Assembly (NCBI RefSeq): GCF_023921225.1
Contig: NZ_CP071527.1
Span: forward strand, 558,501-622,500
Source of the DNA: Legionella lytica
GTDB taxonomy: Bacteria > Pseudomonadota > Gammaproteobacteria > Legionellales > Legionellaceae
Direction: 5' to 3'
DNA: 64,000 bases
A program made the position numbers and the translations under genes. Below the pieces are notes generated by a model that saw nothing but the letters and a program-made list of their open reading frames with translations, searched no databases and had not been told where the DNA came from. This document shows positions 56,233 through 64,000 of this stretch, piece after piece. Within the stretch, counting starts at the first letter, position 1, and each line of letters begins with the position of its first letter.

Positions 56233-57810
56233 ATGTCTGCTACGAAAACCGATATTATGATTCCTAAACGACAAAGTTTGTTGCGTTCAACCACCTTAGT
56301 GTCCTTAATGACATTCATTTCACGCATGATGGGATTTGCTCGTGATATGGTGTTGGCTAATTTTTTTGGCGCCCAAGCGGGAATGGATGCTTTTTTTGTA
56401 GCCTTTCGTATTCCTAACTTTATGCGCCGCCTTTTTGCGGAAGGGGCTTTTGCACAAGCCTTTGTTCCTGTGCTGGCCGAATATCAAAAAACACGCTCGC
56501 CTGATGATGTGCGTGTTTTTATCGCACGGATTGCTGGCTATCTAGGATCAATTCTTACTGTAGTTACTATTATAGGTATATTCGCCGCACCAATTATTGT
56601 TTTCTTATTTGCTCCAGGTTTTAGTCATGATGGTGGTCGTGCACAATTAACTACGGAAATGTTGCGCATTACATTCCCTTTTTTAATGTTAGTTTCCCTC
56701 ACTGCAATGTCAGGAGCTGTACTCAATACCTATGGTTATTTTGCGATACCTGCAATTACCCCGGTATTACTCAATATTAGCATGATTTTAGCGGCGTTTT
56801 ATTTGTGCCCCCACTTACCCCAGCCCGTAGTTGGCATAGCTTGGGGAGTATTGATTGCAGGGATTATCCAATTATTATTTCAATTGCCTTTTTTATATCG
56901 ACGAAACCTCTTAGTTCGACCACGCTTGGTTCGTAATGATCCAGGAGTGAATCGCGTACTTAAATTGATGGTTCCAGCATTATTTGGTGTTTCCATCGCT
57001 CAGTTGAATTTAATGGTAGATAGTGTTTTTGCCTCATTCTTAAAGGTGGGTAGCGTATCCTGGCTTTATTATACTGATCGCCTAACTGATTTTCCTTTGG
57101 GGGTATTTGGGGTGGCTATTGCGACTGTAATTTTGCCACATCTTTCCAGACGCCATGCAGAACAAAGTGTTACTCATTATTCACAGGCACTAGATTGGGG
57201 ATTACGTTCCATCTTGCTTATTGGCATACCTGCTGGATTAGGTTTGTGTTTATTTTCTATGCCATTGATTGTGAGTTGTTTTGCTTATGGGAAATTTGTC
57301 GCTAATGATGTACTCCAAACGCAAAAAAGTTTGATTACTTTAGCATCAGGGGTGCCCGCATTTATGATGATTAAAGTATTGGCTTCGGGTTTTTATGCGC
57401 GTCAGGATATTAGTACCCCGGTAAAAGTAGGGGCTTTGGCAATGGTTGTTAACACCATATTATGTGCTTTATTCGTTTGGCATTTTGCTCATGCAGGCTT
57501 AACTTTAGCGTCTGCCTTGGCCGGCTATGTGAATTGTGGGCTTCTTTTATTTCTACTCATTAAGCGTAAAGTATACCTACCTTCACCAGGTTGGTTAAAA
57601 TATAGTATACAATTAGTATGTGCTAACGCAGCGATTAGCATTTACTTAATCCTAATGGGTGGGACCCTTGATTATTGGTTAAATCTTGAGCCAGTAGCTC
57701 GCCTAGGCTTATTAGGAGCCCATGTCCTGGCTGTGGTGGTGATTTATTTGTTTGTTTTAGGCTTAACAGGACTTAGACCTAATCATTTTCGTGGCCAGAT
57801 GAAGGAATAA
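56233..57810 (+). CDS. murJ: Lipid II flippase MurJ
   Basis: MurJ moves lipid II across the inner membrane for peptidoglycan synthesis. The 525 residues form about 14 membrane helices of the MOP superfamily. The conserved N-terminal segments are STTLVSLMTFISRMMGFARD and RIPNFMRRLFAEGAFAQAFV, containing the essential arginines. It lies three bases before an M17 peptidase gene, so they share a transcript. The ATG at 56233 lacks a good ribosome binding site, and ATG eight codons later is an alternative. Confidence 0.94.
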   Translation: MSATKTDIMIPKRQSLLRSTTLVSLMTFISRMMGFARDMVLANFFGAQAGMDAFFVAFRIPNFMRRLFAEGAFAQAFVPVLAEYQKTRSPDDVRVFIARIAGYLGSILTVVTIIGIFAAPIIVFLFAPGFSHDGGRAQLTTEMLRITFPFLMLVSLTAMSGAVLNTYGYFAIPAITPVLLNISMILAAFYLCPHLPQPVVGIAWGVLIAGIIQLLFQLPFLYRRNLLVRPRLVRNDPGVNRVLKLMVPALFGVSIAQLNLMVDSVFASFLKVGSVSWLYYTDRLTDFPLGVFGVAIATVILPHLSRRHAEQSVTHYSQALDWGLRSILLIGIPAGLGLCLFSMPLIVSCFAYGKFVANDVLQTQKSLITLASGVPAFMMIKVLASGFYARQDISTPVKVGALAMVVNTILCALFVWHFAHAGLTLASALAGYVNCGLLLFLLIKRKVYLPSPGWLKYSIQLVCANAAISIYLILMGGTLDYWLNLEPVARLGLLGAHVLAVVVIYLFVLGLTGLRPNHFRGQMKE

Positions 57811-57813
57811 AAA

Positions 57814-59187
57814 ATGCATGCAGAGTTATTTTATGAGACTCGTTCTGATCGAGCAATTCCCCTTTATTTTATATCCCAAGCTCAATGGGAAGAAGGCATT
57901 GATACCTTAGAACCTGTGGAGCGTAATTCTTTTACGTTAAGAGAATTTAAAGGGAAGATAGGTGATTATTGTTTAATCAATAATGCTGACGGTTTAATAG
58001 ACCGGGTTTACATAGGCACGGGTCTTGGCAGCCATGAACAGGCCTTGGCAAATGCAGCACTGCAATTGCCTGCGAATATTTATCAGGTGCAAGGAGAAGT
58101 AACTCAGGAAGCCATTCTTTATTGGGCGCTTGCACAGTATCGATATGAGGGATATAAGAAAAGTACTGTAGCGTCGCGACGTTTAATTGTTCCGGCTGAA
58201 GAGTTAGCTAAAATAAAGGCCTTAGCGCAAGCTCATTTTTTAGTTCGTGATTTGATTAATAAGCCAACCAGCGATTTAGGTCCTCAAGAGTTAGCAACTG
58301 TGGTACAAGGCTTAGCTGATACATATGGCGCACGATTTACACAATGGGTTGGCGACGACTTATTACAAGAAAATTTTCCTGCCATTCATGCTGTAGGCCG
58401 TGCAGCGACTGCGGCATCTGCGCCAAGGCTATTGTCTTTGGTATGGGGTAATGAAAAGCACCCTAAAATCACTCTGGTTGGAAAAGGCGTTTGCTTTGAC
58501 AGTGGCGGTTTAGACATAAAATCAGCTTCTGGCATGCGGTTGATGAAAAAAGATATGGGAGGCGCTGCTCATGCTATTGGTTTAGCTCAATGGATTATGG
58601 AGCGTGACTTGCCTATTCGTCTGCATTTATTAGTTCCTGCGGTAGAAAATGCTATAGGTCCTGATGCATTCAGGCCGGGTGATGTATTGACGATGCGTAA
58701 TGGCTTAACCGTAGAAATCCATAATACTGATGCGGAAGGGCGTTTAATTCTCGCAGATGCATTAGTTAAAGCCAGTGAAGAGCAACCTGATTTAATCATT
58801 GATTTTGCAACGTTGACTGGGGCTGCCCGTGTCTCTGTGGGTACGGAAATTTCTGCCATGTTTACTAATAACGATCAAGTGGCGGCAGCACTTCAGGAAA
58901 CCGCACAAAAAACTGCTGATCCAGTTTGGCGCTTACCTTTATTTGCAGCTTATGAGGAAATTTTGCGTTCGAGCATTGCTGATATTTCTAATGCCAGTGA
59001 TAGTCCTTATGCGGGAGCTATTACGGCAGGATTGTTTTTACAGCGTTTTATCACCAATAACACACCTTGGGTTCATTTTGACATTATGGCATGGAATTTA
59101 GGTTCTAAACCGGGTAAGCCTGAAGGTGGAGAGGCTATGGGATTACGCGCCGTGGCTGAATATTTGCTACAGGCTTATGGCAATTGA
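57814..59187 (+). CDS. M17 (leucyl aminopeptidase family) metallopeptidase
   Basis: This cytosolic two-metal aminopeptidase has 457 residues. The catalytic half has VGKGVCFDSGGLDIK with metal ligands, MKKDMGGAAHAIGLA, and the signature [14 protein letters not shown]. The N-terminal domain differs from that of the PepA encoded 2 kb away, so this is a second subfamily rather than a recent duplicate. It is probably co-transcribed with murJ and the following DUF1840 gene. It should release N-terminal residues from peptides; specificity is not visible. Confidence 0.88.
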   Translation: MHAELFYETRSDRAIPLYFISQAQWEEGIDTLEPVERNSFTLREFKGKIGDYCLINNADGLIDRVYIGTGLGSHEQALANAALQLPANIYQVQGEVTQEAILYWALAQYRYEGYKKSTVASRRLIVPAEELAKIKALAQAHFLVRDLINKPTSDLGPQELATVVQGLADTYGARFTQWVGDDLLQENFPAIHAVGRAATAASAPRLLSLVWGNEKHPKITLVGKGVCFDSGGLDIKSASGMRLMKKDMGGAAHAIGLAQWIMERDLPIRLHLLVPAVENAIGPDAFRPGDVLTMRNGLTVEIHNTDAEGRLILADALVKASEEQPDLIIDFATLTGAARVSVGTEISAMFTNNDQVAAALQETAQKTADPVWRLPLFAAYEEILRSSIADISNASDSPYAGAITAGLFLQRFITNNTPWVHFDIMAWNLGSKPGKPEGGEAMGLRAVAEYLLQAYGN

Positions 59188-59213
59188 TATTTGCCGTTAA
59201 AAAGGAGTTTACT

Positions 59214-59513
59214 ATGTTAGTGACCTTTCATTCAGATGCATACGAAGACATTACTTATTTTGGTGATGTAGCAAAGCAATTATTGTCATTAATGGGGCAC
59301 AGTGGCACTGTACCCGGAGCAATTAAATTTGAAGATCTTCCACAGGCATTGGAGCATTTACAACGTGGCTTGGCGAAAAGTGGCTCCCAATCCTCAGATA
59401 AAGAAGATGAGGATGGTGAGATGCTAATTGGCTTGGAGAAACGTGCAATTCCTTTGATCAACATGCTTCAGACCTCGATCAGGGATGAGTGTAATGTTTT
59501 ATGGGATGCTTAA
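59214..59513 (+). CDS. DUF1840 family protein
   Basis: The 99-residue protein begins MLVTFHSDAYEDITYFGDVA, the hallmark of DUF1840, and ends with a helix (LINMLQTSIRDECNVLWD). Its function is unknown. AAGGAG seven bases before ATG 59214 sets the start, ten codons into a longer open frame. It follows the M17 peptidase by 26 bases. Confidence 0.8.
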   Translation: MLVTFHSDAYEDITYFGDVAKQLLSLMGHSGTVPGAIKFEDLPQALEHLQRGLAKSGSQSSDKEDEDGEMLIGLEKRAIPLINMLQTSIRDECNVLWDA

Positions 59514-59520
59514 TACATTA

Positions 59521-59554
59521 TAAGTAGGCTGGTTGCGTGCAACCAGCCTACTTA
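59521..59554. repeat. Palindromic repeat, GTAGCCTGGTTGC type
   Basis: TAAGTAGGCTGGTTGC-GT-GCAACCAGCCTACTTA is a perfect 16-base-pair stem between two convergent genes. It is a likely bidirectional terminator. Confidence 0.65.
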
Positions 59555-59559
59555 CTTGA

Positions 59560-59994
59560 TTATTTAATCGGATGAGTATGTAACTCACAACCTTTAGCCC
59601 TATACTCACGATAATGAACCCGGCTTTGCTCCTTTTCAACTTCTCGGTTACTAACCAACTCCATAACTCGTTTGAATTTAGGATAAAAAGCAGGAATTTG
59701 ATCACTCAAATTTAACAAAATATCATTAAACCCACGTGGTTCTTGGCCATAACCAATTTGTATCGGTGGTGGCGGCTCTGGCCCTTCACCTTGCAGGTTA
59801 TGGGGAATAAAACTGTCTTCTTTAAAGGTCCATAACAACTCATCAATCAATTCAGCATCATGTTGATTATTACAAAAAACATAAACCCGATGGCCTCGAT
59901 GATAAGCTTTTTCTAAAAGACGACAAGCGATCAGCCAACGAGCATGGTCTTGATCGCTTTCCAATAAATAAAAATCAACGCGAATTGGCGGCAT
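59560..59994 (-). CDS. holC: DNA polymerase III chi subunit
   Basis: HolC links the clamp loader to single-strand binding protein at the replication fork. The 144-residue protein has the chi fold: [35 protein letters not shown] and [16 protein letters not shown]. Its start lies 20 bases inside the end of pepA, the usual pepA-holC order. Confidence 0.9.
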   Translation of the reverse strand: MPPIRVDFYLLESDQDHARWLIACRLLEKAYHRGHRVYVFCNNQHDAELIDELLWTFKEDSFIPHNLQGEGPEPPPPIQIGYGQEPRGFNDILLNLSDQIPAFYPKFKRVMELVSNREVEKEQSRVHYREYRAKGCELHTHPIK

Positions 59995-61429
59995 GGCGAA
60001 TTAATTGAGTTAATAAAGGAACGGGTCTTCCAGTTGCATTACGTTTTTTTCCGGAAGTCCATGCAGTCCCTGCAATGTCTAAATGAGCCCATCGATATTT
60101 TTCCGTAAATCGCGATAAGAAACAGGCTGCGGTAATACTACTAGCTGTACGGTCAAAGCCAGCATTAATCATGTCTGCTAAAGGACTATCTAATGCATCT
60201 TGATAATCTTCATCCAATGGCATACGCCAGACACGGTCATTACTTTCGATAGCTGCCTCTTCAATAAGTTGAGCTAAATCATCATCCTGAGTCATTAAAC
60301 CCGTAGCAACAGTGCCTAAAGCGACAATAATGCCACCAGTTAAGGTTGCAATGTCAAGCACATACTCAGGGGCAAAGCGTTCGGCATAAGTCAAGGCATC
60401 TGCCAATACTAAACGTCCCTCAGCATCTGTATTAAGAATTTCAACGGTTTGGCCAGACATGCTGGTAACGATATCACCTGGTTTTACTGCTGAGCCACTT
60501 AGCATATTCTCAGAGCTTGCAATTAACCCTACGATATTGATTGGCAATTGGAGCAGGGCACAGGCTTTGATTGTACCCAATACGCTCGCGGCACCGCACA
60601 TATCATATTTCATTTCATCCATGGCATTGCCTGGTTTAATAGTTAGGCCACCTGAATCAAAGGTAATGCCTTTACCAACCAACACTATCGGTGCTGCATC
60701 ACCTGCGCCTTTATACTGAATATCGATTAAACGTGGTGGTTGAGAAGAGCCCTGAGATACTGCCAATAATGTTTCCATTCCTAGCTGACGCATTTCATCA
60801 GGACCTAGTACAGTACAACTTAGGTGGGTAGGGAATTCTTTAGCGAGCTGAATAGCCTGTTCGCCTAAATAAGTTGGGGTACATATATTCGCGGGTAGAT
60901 TAGCGAGATGACGAGTAAACTCAATGCCCTTAGCAATTGCTTGTCCTGTTTTTAGTGTTTTAGGGTTTGCTTCTGGTAAATAAAAATTAACTTGTTCTAA
61001 CTGGTGTGGTTTGGCATGTTTCTTTTTAAATTCCAGCTGTTGAAAACGATGAGTATCTATTTGCACAATCATTTGTTCCAGCTGCCAATCTGCTGTGTGG
61101 TTTTGTAATTGCGGCAGGCAAAGGGTGACGGATTTGAAGCGTTGCTTAATTACTGCATCAGTAAGCTCCGTTAGTCTTTTTTTCAGCAGTTTAGGCGTAA
61201 ATTTTTCTTTCTTTCCACACTGAACTAGCAACAAGGAATGGCCTTGTGTGCTAGTGTGCCAAATAAGATCTCCTGCTTCAGAAGCTCTTTGAGATAGTTT
61301 ACTAATTAAGCCATCATGTTCTATATCTAAGTCTTGGGCAAAGTCTGATGGTTTTTCATCAGAAAAGATGCCAAGCACAAGACAGTCACTGGTAGACAGT
61401 GCTGGTTTTTCTATTAATCCATAATTCAT
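59975..61429 (-). CDS. pepA: Leucyl aminopeptidase PepA
   Basis: PepA is a hexameric two-metal aminopeptidase. In E. coli it also binds DNA and helps recombination and regulation, which I cannot assess here. Metal and catalytic segments are [28 protein letters not shown] and the M17 signature [18 protein letters not shown]. The 484 residues include the full N-terminal macro-like domain. AGGAACG precedes the ATG. It overlaps holC by 20 bases. Confidence 0.94.
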   Translation of the reverse strand: MNYGLIEKPALSTSDCLVLGIFSDEKPSDFAQDLDIEHDGLISKLSQRASEAGDLIWHTSTQGHSLLLVQCGKKEKFTPKLLKKRLTELTDAVIKQRFKSVTLCLPQLQNHTADWQLEQMIVQIDTHRFQQLEFKKKHAKPHQLEQVNFYLPEANPKTLKTGQAIAKGIEFTRHLANLPANICTPTYLGEQAIQLAKEFPTHLSCTVLGPDEMRQLGMETLLAVSQGSSQPPRLIDIQYKGAGDAAPIVLVGKGITFDSGGLTIKPGNAMDEMKYDMCGAASVLGTIKACALLQLPINIVGLIASSENMLSGSAVKPGDIVTSMSGQTVEILNTDAEGRLVLADALTYAERFAPEYVLDIATLTGGIIVALGTVATGLMTQDDDLAQLIEEAAIESNDRVWRMPLDEDYQDALDSPLADMINAGFDRTASSITAACFLSRFTEKYRWAHLDIAGTAWTSGKKRNATGRPVPLLTQLIRHAANSR

Positions 61430-61513
61430 TGCACGTTCCTAAATAGCATGTTCAGTAGTTAGGGTATAGTCTACCTAAACTAGAAGCGCTTTGAAACCTG
61501 CATCGTATAATCT

Positions 61514-61544
61514 ATAGCCTGTATTAGACGACGTCGTAATACCG
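61514..61544. repeat. Palindromic repeat, GTAGCCCGTATTA type
   Basis: TAGCCTGTATTA-GACGACGTCG-TAATACCGG is an imperfect member of the family in the gap between the DUF1460 gene and pepA. Confidence 0.5.
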
Positions 61545-61575
61545 GTTTTGTGGAATCAATACCTCAATAGTTAGC

Positions 61576-62562
61576 TTAGCTATGGCAGCGAGGTTGTGTT
61601 GGAACTATCACCTGAACATTAATCCCTTTAATTGTTGGGCTCTTAAGTGCATCCTTTAGATAATCAATTAAAGGAACATCGACTACTTTACCATATTCGG
61701 ATGAGGCTTCTCTAAAATACAACACGTTCTCCTTCCAAATAGCAAAGCCTAAGTGCGATATATTCAAAGCGGTGCCAATTTTATCCCGCACATTCCAATT
61801 AGGTCGTACAACCTCAACAATCGCACCATTAGGAATTTGCGCGAATAATTGTAAATCAGGTTTATTCTGTTTTGGGAATAAAACAGCTAAAGGCAGGTAA
61901 GGCACATTTTCCGCAGTAACCTCCAGTTTCGCTCCTTTCGCTTTTAATTCTTCTAAGCGTTTTTCTTGTTCTGCTTTGTTGGCATTTTGTAAGCGGATGG
62001 TTTCAATCGTTTTGTAGGCATACCAATTGGGTTTTTCGATGGTTGCGGTAGCTACCTGTGCTATGGGTTTATTGTCCTTGTTTTTGATTGTTTGAGTAAT
62101 GTCTTTGAATACCCCTTCTTGTTGATGGTATTGATTCCAATCTAAACCTGTAAAATGAGTTCGGTGAATATAAGATACTTTGCCATTGCTATAGCGCATT
62201 TGTTGTATGCATTGTTGGAATGAGGGGAGTGAATTTGCTAATGCCAAAGCAACCACCGTATTTACATAAGTATCACAGTCAAAGGCATCTACACGATATT
62301 GAGGAAATTGATCATAACGGCCATTTGGACCTTCCCCTAAAGAACCCAGTACATAAGGCACCCCGATAAAGTGCTTACTTATCCAATCAATGCGCATGGT
62401 CATAGAAATATTCGGCATGTGGTTTAGCTTATGATATAGTTCTTCTATTGATGAATTTGCTTGTTTTTCAGTAGCTTTGGAGTCAAATGCATGGCTGCTT
62501 GTACATGCAAGAAAACCAATGAGCAAAGCGAATTTGCGTAAGGGGGTTGAGGTGCATTTCAT
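61576..62562 (-). CDS. Exported DUF1460 family protein (NlpC/P60-like amidase fold)
   Basis: The 328-residue protein has a signal peptide (LRKFALLIGFLACTSSHA). DUF1460 proteins are cysteine-dependent amidases related to cell-wall enzymes. Here the presumed catalytic cysteine is in DAFDCDTYVNTVVALA, and the histidine is in NISHLGFAIWK. A lysine/glutamate-rich helix is inserted near the middle (ANKAEQEKRLEELKAKGAK). FLAC in the signal could be a weak lipobox. The ATG at 62560-62562 puts the signal at the N terminus. An upstream in-frame ATG would add 13 residues. It is divergent from the SpmA/SpmB pair. Confidence 0.78.
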   Translation of the reverse strand: MKCTSTPLRKFALLIGFLACTSSHAFDSKATEKQANSSIEELYHKLNHMPNISMTMRIDWISKHFIGVPYVLGSLGEGPNGRYDQFPQYRVDAFDCDTYVNTVVALALANSLPSFQQCIQQMRYSNGKVSYIHRTHFTGLDWNQYHQQEGVFKDITQTIKNKDNKPIAQVATATIEKPNWYAYKTIETIRLQNANKAEQEKRLEELKAKGAKLEVTAENVPYLPLAVLFPKQNKPDLQLFAQIPNGAIVEVVRPNWNVRDKIGTALNISHLGFAIWKENVLYFREASSEYGKVVDVPLIDYLKDALKSPTIKGINVQVIVPTQPRCHS

Positions 62563-62631
62563 CAGAAGAATCTTATATTTTGAGCTGGCTATGGAGTACA
62601 TGTTAACTTGTTCCCGCGCCTGGAGGCAAGA

Positions 62632-63237
62632 ATGCTGAATATAATTTGGTTGGGAATGATACTGACTTCAATTGTGGTTGGTGTCATTGAAGGACGTATT
62701 GATGAGGTGGTTCGTGCAGTCACTGATTCTGCCAAACTTGGTTTTGAAATTGCTCTAGGGTTGGCTGGAATTATGTGTTTGTGGCTAGGTATTATGTCTA
62801 TAGCCACTGAGTCTGGTTTGATCAAAATATTGGGTAATATCTTGCGACCTGTATTACGACGATTATTTCCGGACGTGCCTACTGATCATCCGGCAATGGG
62901 GGCGATTGCTCTGAACATTTCGGCAAATATGCTTGGCCTTGCCAATGCAGCAACGCCATTTGGATTGCAAGCAATGAAAGAATTGCAAGCACTGAATCAA
63001 CATGCCCGGGTTGCCAGTAATTCTATGTGTACCTTTCTTGCGATTAACACATCCAGCGTGCAGTTAATTCCTGCAACCGCTATTGCGTATCTCGCTGCTA
63101 ATGGCAGTACGAATCCAACCAGCGTGGTTTTCAGTTCTTTAATAGCAACGATTATTTCCACCGTAGTGGCAATTATTGCGGTGAGGCAACTTGCTAAATT
63201 ACCTGTTTTTAGTGTTGAAAAGGCGGATAGCTTATGA
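62632..63237 (+). CDS. Spore-maturation protein A-like membrane protein (nucleoside recognition domain)
   Basis: The 201-residue protein has several membrane helices and the Gate/nucleoside-recognition domain (GFEIALGLAGIMCLWLGIMS, NMLGLANAATPFGLQAMKEL). Legionella does not form spores; this family is widespread and its transported substrate is unknown. GGAGG before ATG 62632 sets the start. It overlaps the next gene by four bases, so the pair is a coupled unit. Confidence 0.85.
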   Translation: MLNIIWLGMILTSIVVGVIEGRIDEVVRAVTDSAKLGFEIALGLAGIMCLWLGIMSIATESGLIKILGNILRPVLRRLFPDVPTDHPAMGAIALNISANMLGLANAATPFGLQAMKELQALNQHARVASNSMCTFLAINTSSVQLIPATAIAYLAANGSTNPTSVVFSSLIATIISTVVAIIAVRQLAKLPVFSVEKADSL

Positions 63238-63767
63238 GTGGAATAGCCAATCAACTATCTAATTGGATGCTTTTGTTGTTTGTTGTGGGTATACCGCTTT
63301 ATGCGGCGATAAAGAAAGTTAATGTGTTTGATGCTTTTATTGTCGGTGCCAAGCAAGGATTCGATACGGTTTTAAATATCTTACCCTATTTGATTGCCAT
63401 GATTGTGGCGATTGGTATGCTGCGGGCGTCTGGTTTTTTTACCTTATTGGGACGATTGCTTGCTCCACTTATGGAGTTGATTGGCATGCCTTCAGAAGTC
63501 TTGCCCTTAGCGCTGATTCGTCCTTTCTCGGGTAGTGCCTCAACAGGAATTATGGCCGAGTTGATTCATCAATATGGCGGAAATTCATTGATTGCTAAAA
63601 CTGCCGCCACCATGATGGGTAGTACAGAAACAACTTTTTATGTCATTGCGGTGTATTTTGGTTCCGTAGGTATTCGTAGAACACGCCACGCAATTCCCGC
63701 CGGCTTATTGGCAGACCTAGCGGGCATTATTGCCTCAGTAGTTATTTGTCGTTATTTATTTGGATGA
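63234..63767 (+). CDS. Spore-maturation protein B-like membrane protein (nucleoside recognition domain)
   Basis: The partner of the preceding gene, 177 residues and five or so helices. It has the second half of the Gate domain (ALIRPFSGSASTGIMAELI, TMMGSTETTFYVIAVYFGSV). Its start overlaps the preceding stop as ATGA. The two probably form one membrane complex. Confidence 0.85.
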   Translation: MSGIANQLSNWMLLLFVVGIPLYAAIKKVNVFDAFIVGAKQGFDTVLNILPYLIAMIVAIGMLRASGFFTLLGRLLAPLMELIGMPSEVLPLALIRPFSGSASTGIMAELIHQYGGNSLIAKTAATMMGSTETTFYVIAVYFGSVGIRRTRHAIPAGLLADLAGIIASVVICRYLFG

Positions 63768-63783
63768 TCAGGCCACTCAATAA

Positions 63784-63817
63784 GCGTAACCCGTATTAGA
63801 CAAGGTCGTAATACGGG
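63784..63817. repeat. Palindromic repeat, GTAGCCCGTATTA type
   Basis: GCGTAACCCGTATTA-GACAAGGTCG-TAATACGGG follows the SpmB-like gene. A partial inverted copy (CCCCGTATTATGCTACG) comes 20 bases later, giving a composite element between convergent genes. Confidence 0.55.
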
Positions 63818-63876
63818 AGTGGTAGAGGCACAAATCCCCGTATTATGCTACGCAAATACGCGGTATGCTCGGGAAT

Positions 63877-64000
63877 TTACCCAACTTTCTTTTTCTTCTT
63901 ATCGTTCTTATTACTGGCAAACCCAGTTTTCTCCATAGCCTGAAGGCGGCTAAACAAAGAACGCGTTCTTGCTTTAAATGCTGCCATTTCACGCGAAGGA
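63877..64000 (-). CDS. 3' end of a gene running off the window
   Basis: The minus strand is open from the window edge to a TAA at 63877-63879. It reads SREMAAFKARTRSLFSRLQA and ends KNDKKKKKVG. The lysine-rich tail and codon use look like real coding sequence. The family cannot be told from 40 residues. Confidence 0.55.
   Translation of the reverse strand, partial: PSREMAAFKARTRSLFSRLQAMEKTGFASNKNDKKKKKVG

Overview
The window looks like chromosomal DNA of a Legionella species other than a recognised L. pneumophila locus copy. The evidence is an AT-rich composition (about 40% GC by eye), an enhA-enhB-enhC enhanced-entry locus with a roughly 1200-residue Sel1-repeat EnhC, a letA-uvrC pair, phenylalanine hydroxylase, and many large genes of eukaryotic or effector character between housekeeping blocks. 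I saw no tRNA, rRNA, CRISPR array, insertion sequence or prophage.

Layout. 1-1.75 kb: the 5' end of a secreted protein, a shortened periplasmic-binding protein and a decayed gene. 1.8-7.3 kb (minus): exported NagZ-type hexosaminidase, then gpmI-envC-ctpA. 7.4-18.3 kb (plus): the envelope cluster uppS, cdsA, rseP, bamA, skp, lpxD, fabZ, lpxA, followed by serS and def. 18.4-21.4 kb: a large putative effector with an IQ-like motif and a cryptic PLP-enzyme-like domain. 21.4-28.3 kb: ispB, ychF, pth, rplY (minus), rplU-rpmA-obgE (plus), and a CinA-like gene overlapping the 3' end of obgE. 28.5-32.0 kb: phhA, letA-uvrC. 32.1-42.9 kb: accessory block with a SidE-type phosphodiesterase/PARP fusion, a methyltransferase, a P-type-ATPase-like giant, a polysaccharide deacetylase and an unknown membrane protein. 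43.2-48.2 kb: enhABC. 48.5-55.5 kb: five unknown large genes plus a tiny reading frame, including a tandem pair built of about 57-residue repeats. 55.8-64 kb: rpsT, murJ, two M17 aminopeptidases, a DUF1840 protein, holC, a DUF1460 protein, a SpmA/SpmB pair and the 3' end of one more gene.

The most exciting item is the 1002-residue protein at 32092-35100. It carries an N-terminal SidE-like phosphodiesterase domain (NHxxxH, GRxNE and HxxDLxRC motifs) followed by a PARP-type H-Y-E ADP-ribosyltransferase with a tankyrase-like cysteine cluster. In known SidE proteins the phosphodiesterase is paired with a different, R-S-ExE class transferase. This protein keeps the domain order but swaps the transferase, suggesting an independently assembled route to ADP-ribose or phosphoribosyl modification of host targets. 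A PmrA-box-like direct repeat lies upstream and an acidic E-block lies at the C terminus, both expected for a Dot/Icm substrate.

Several other unknown proteins also end in E-block-like acidic clusters, including the P-type-ATPase-like protein. The intergenic spaces are seeded with at least four related families of palindromic repeats, mostly at gene 3' ends, where they may double as terminators. All functional calls rest on motifs read by eye; no database search was possible.
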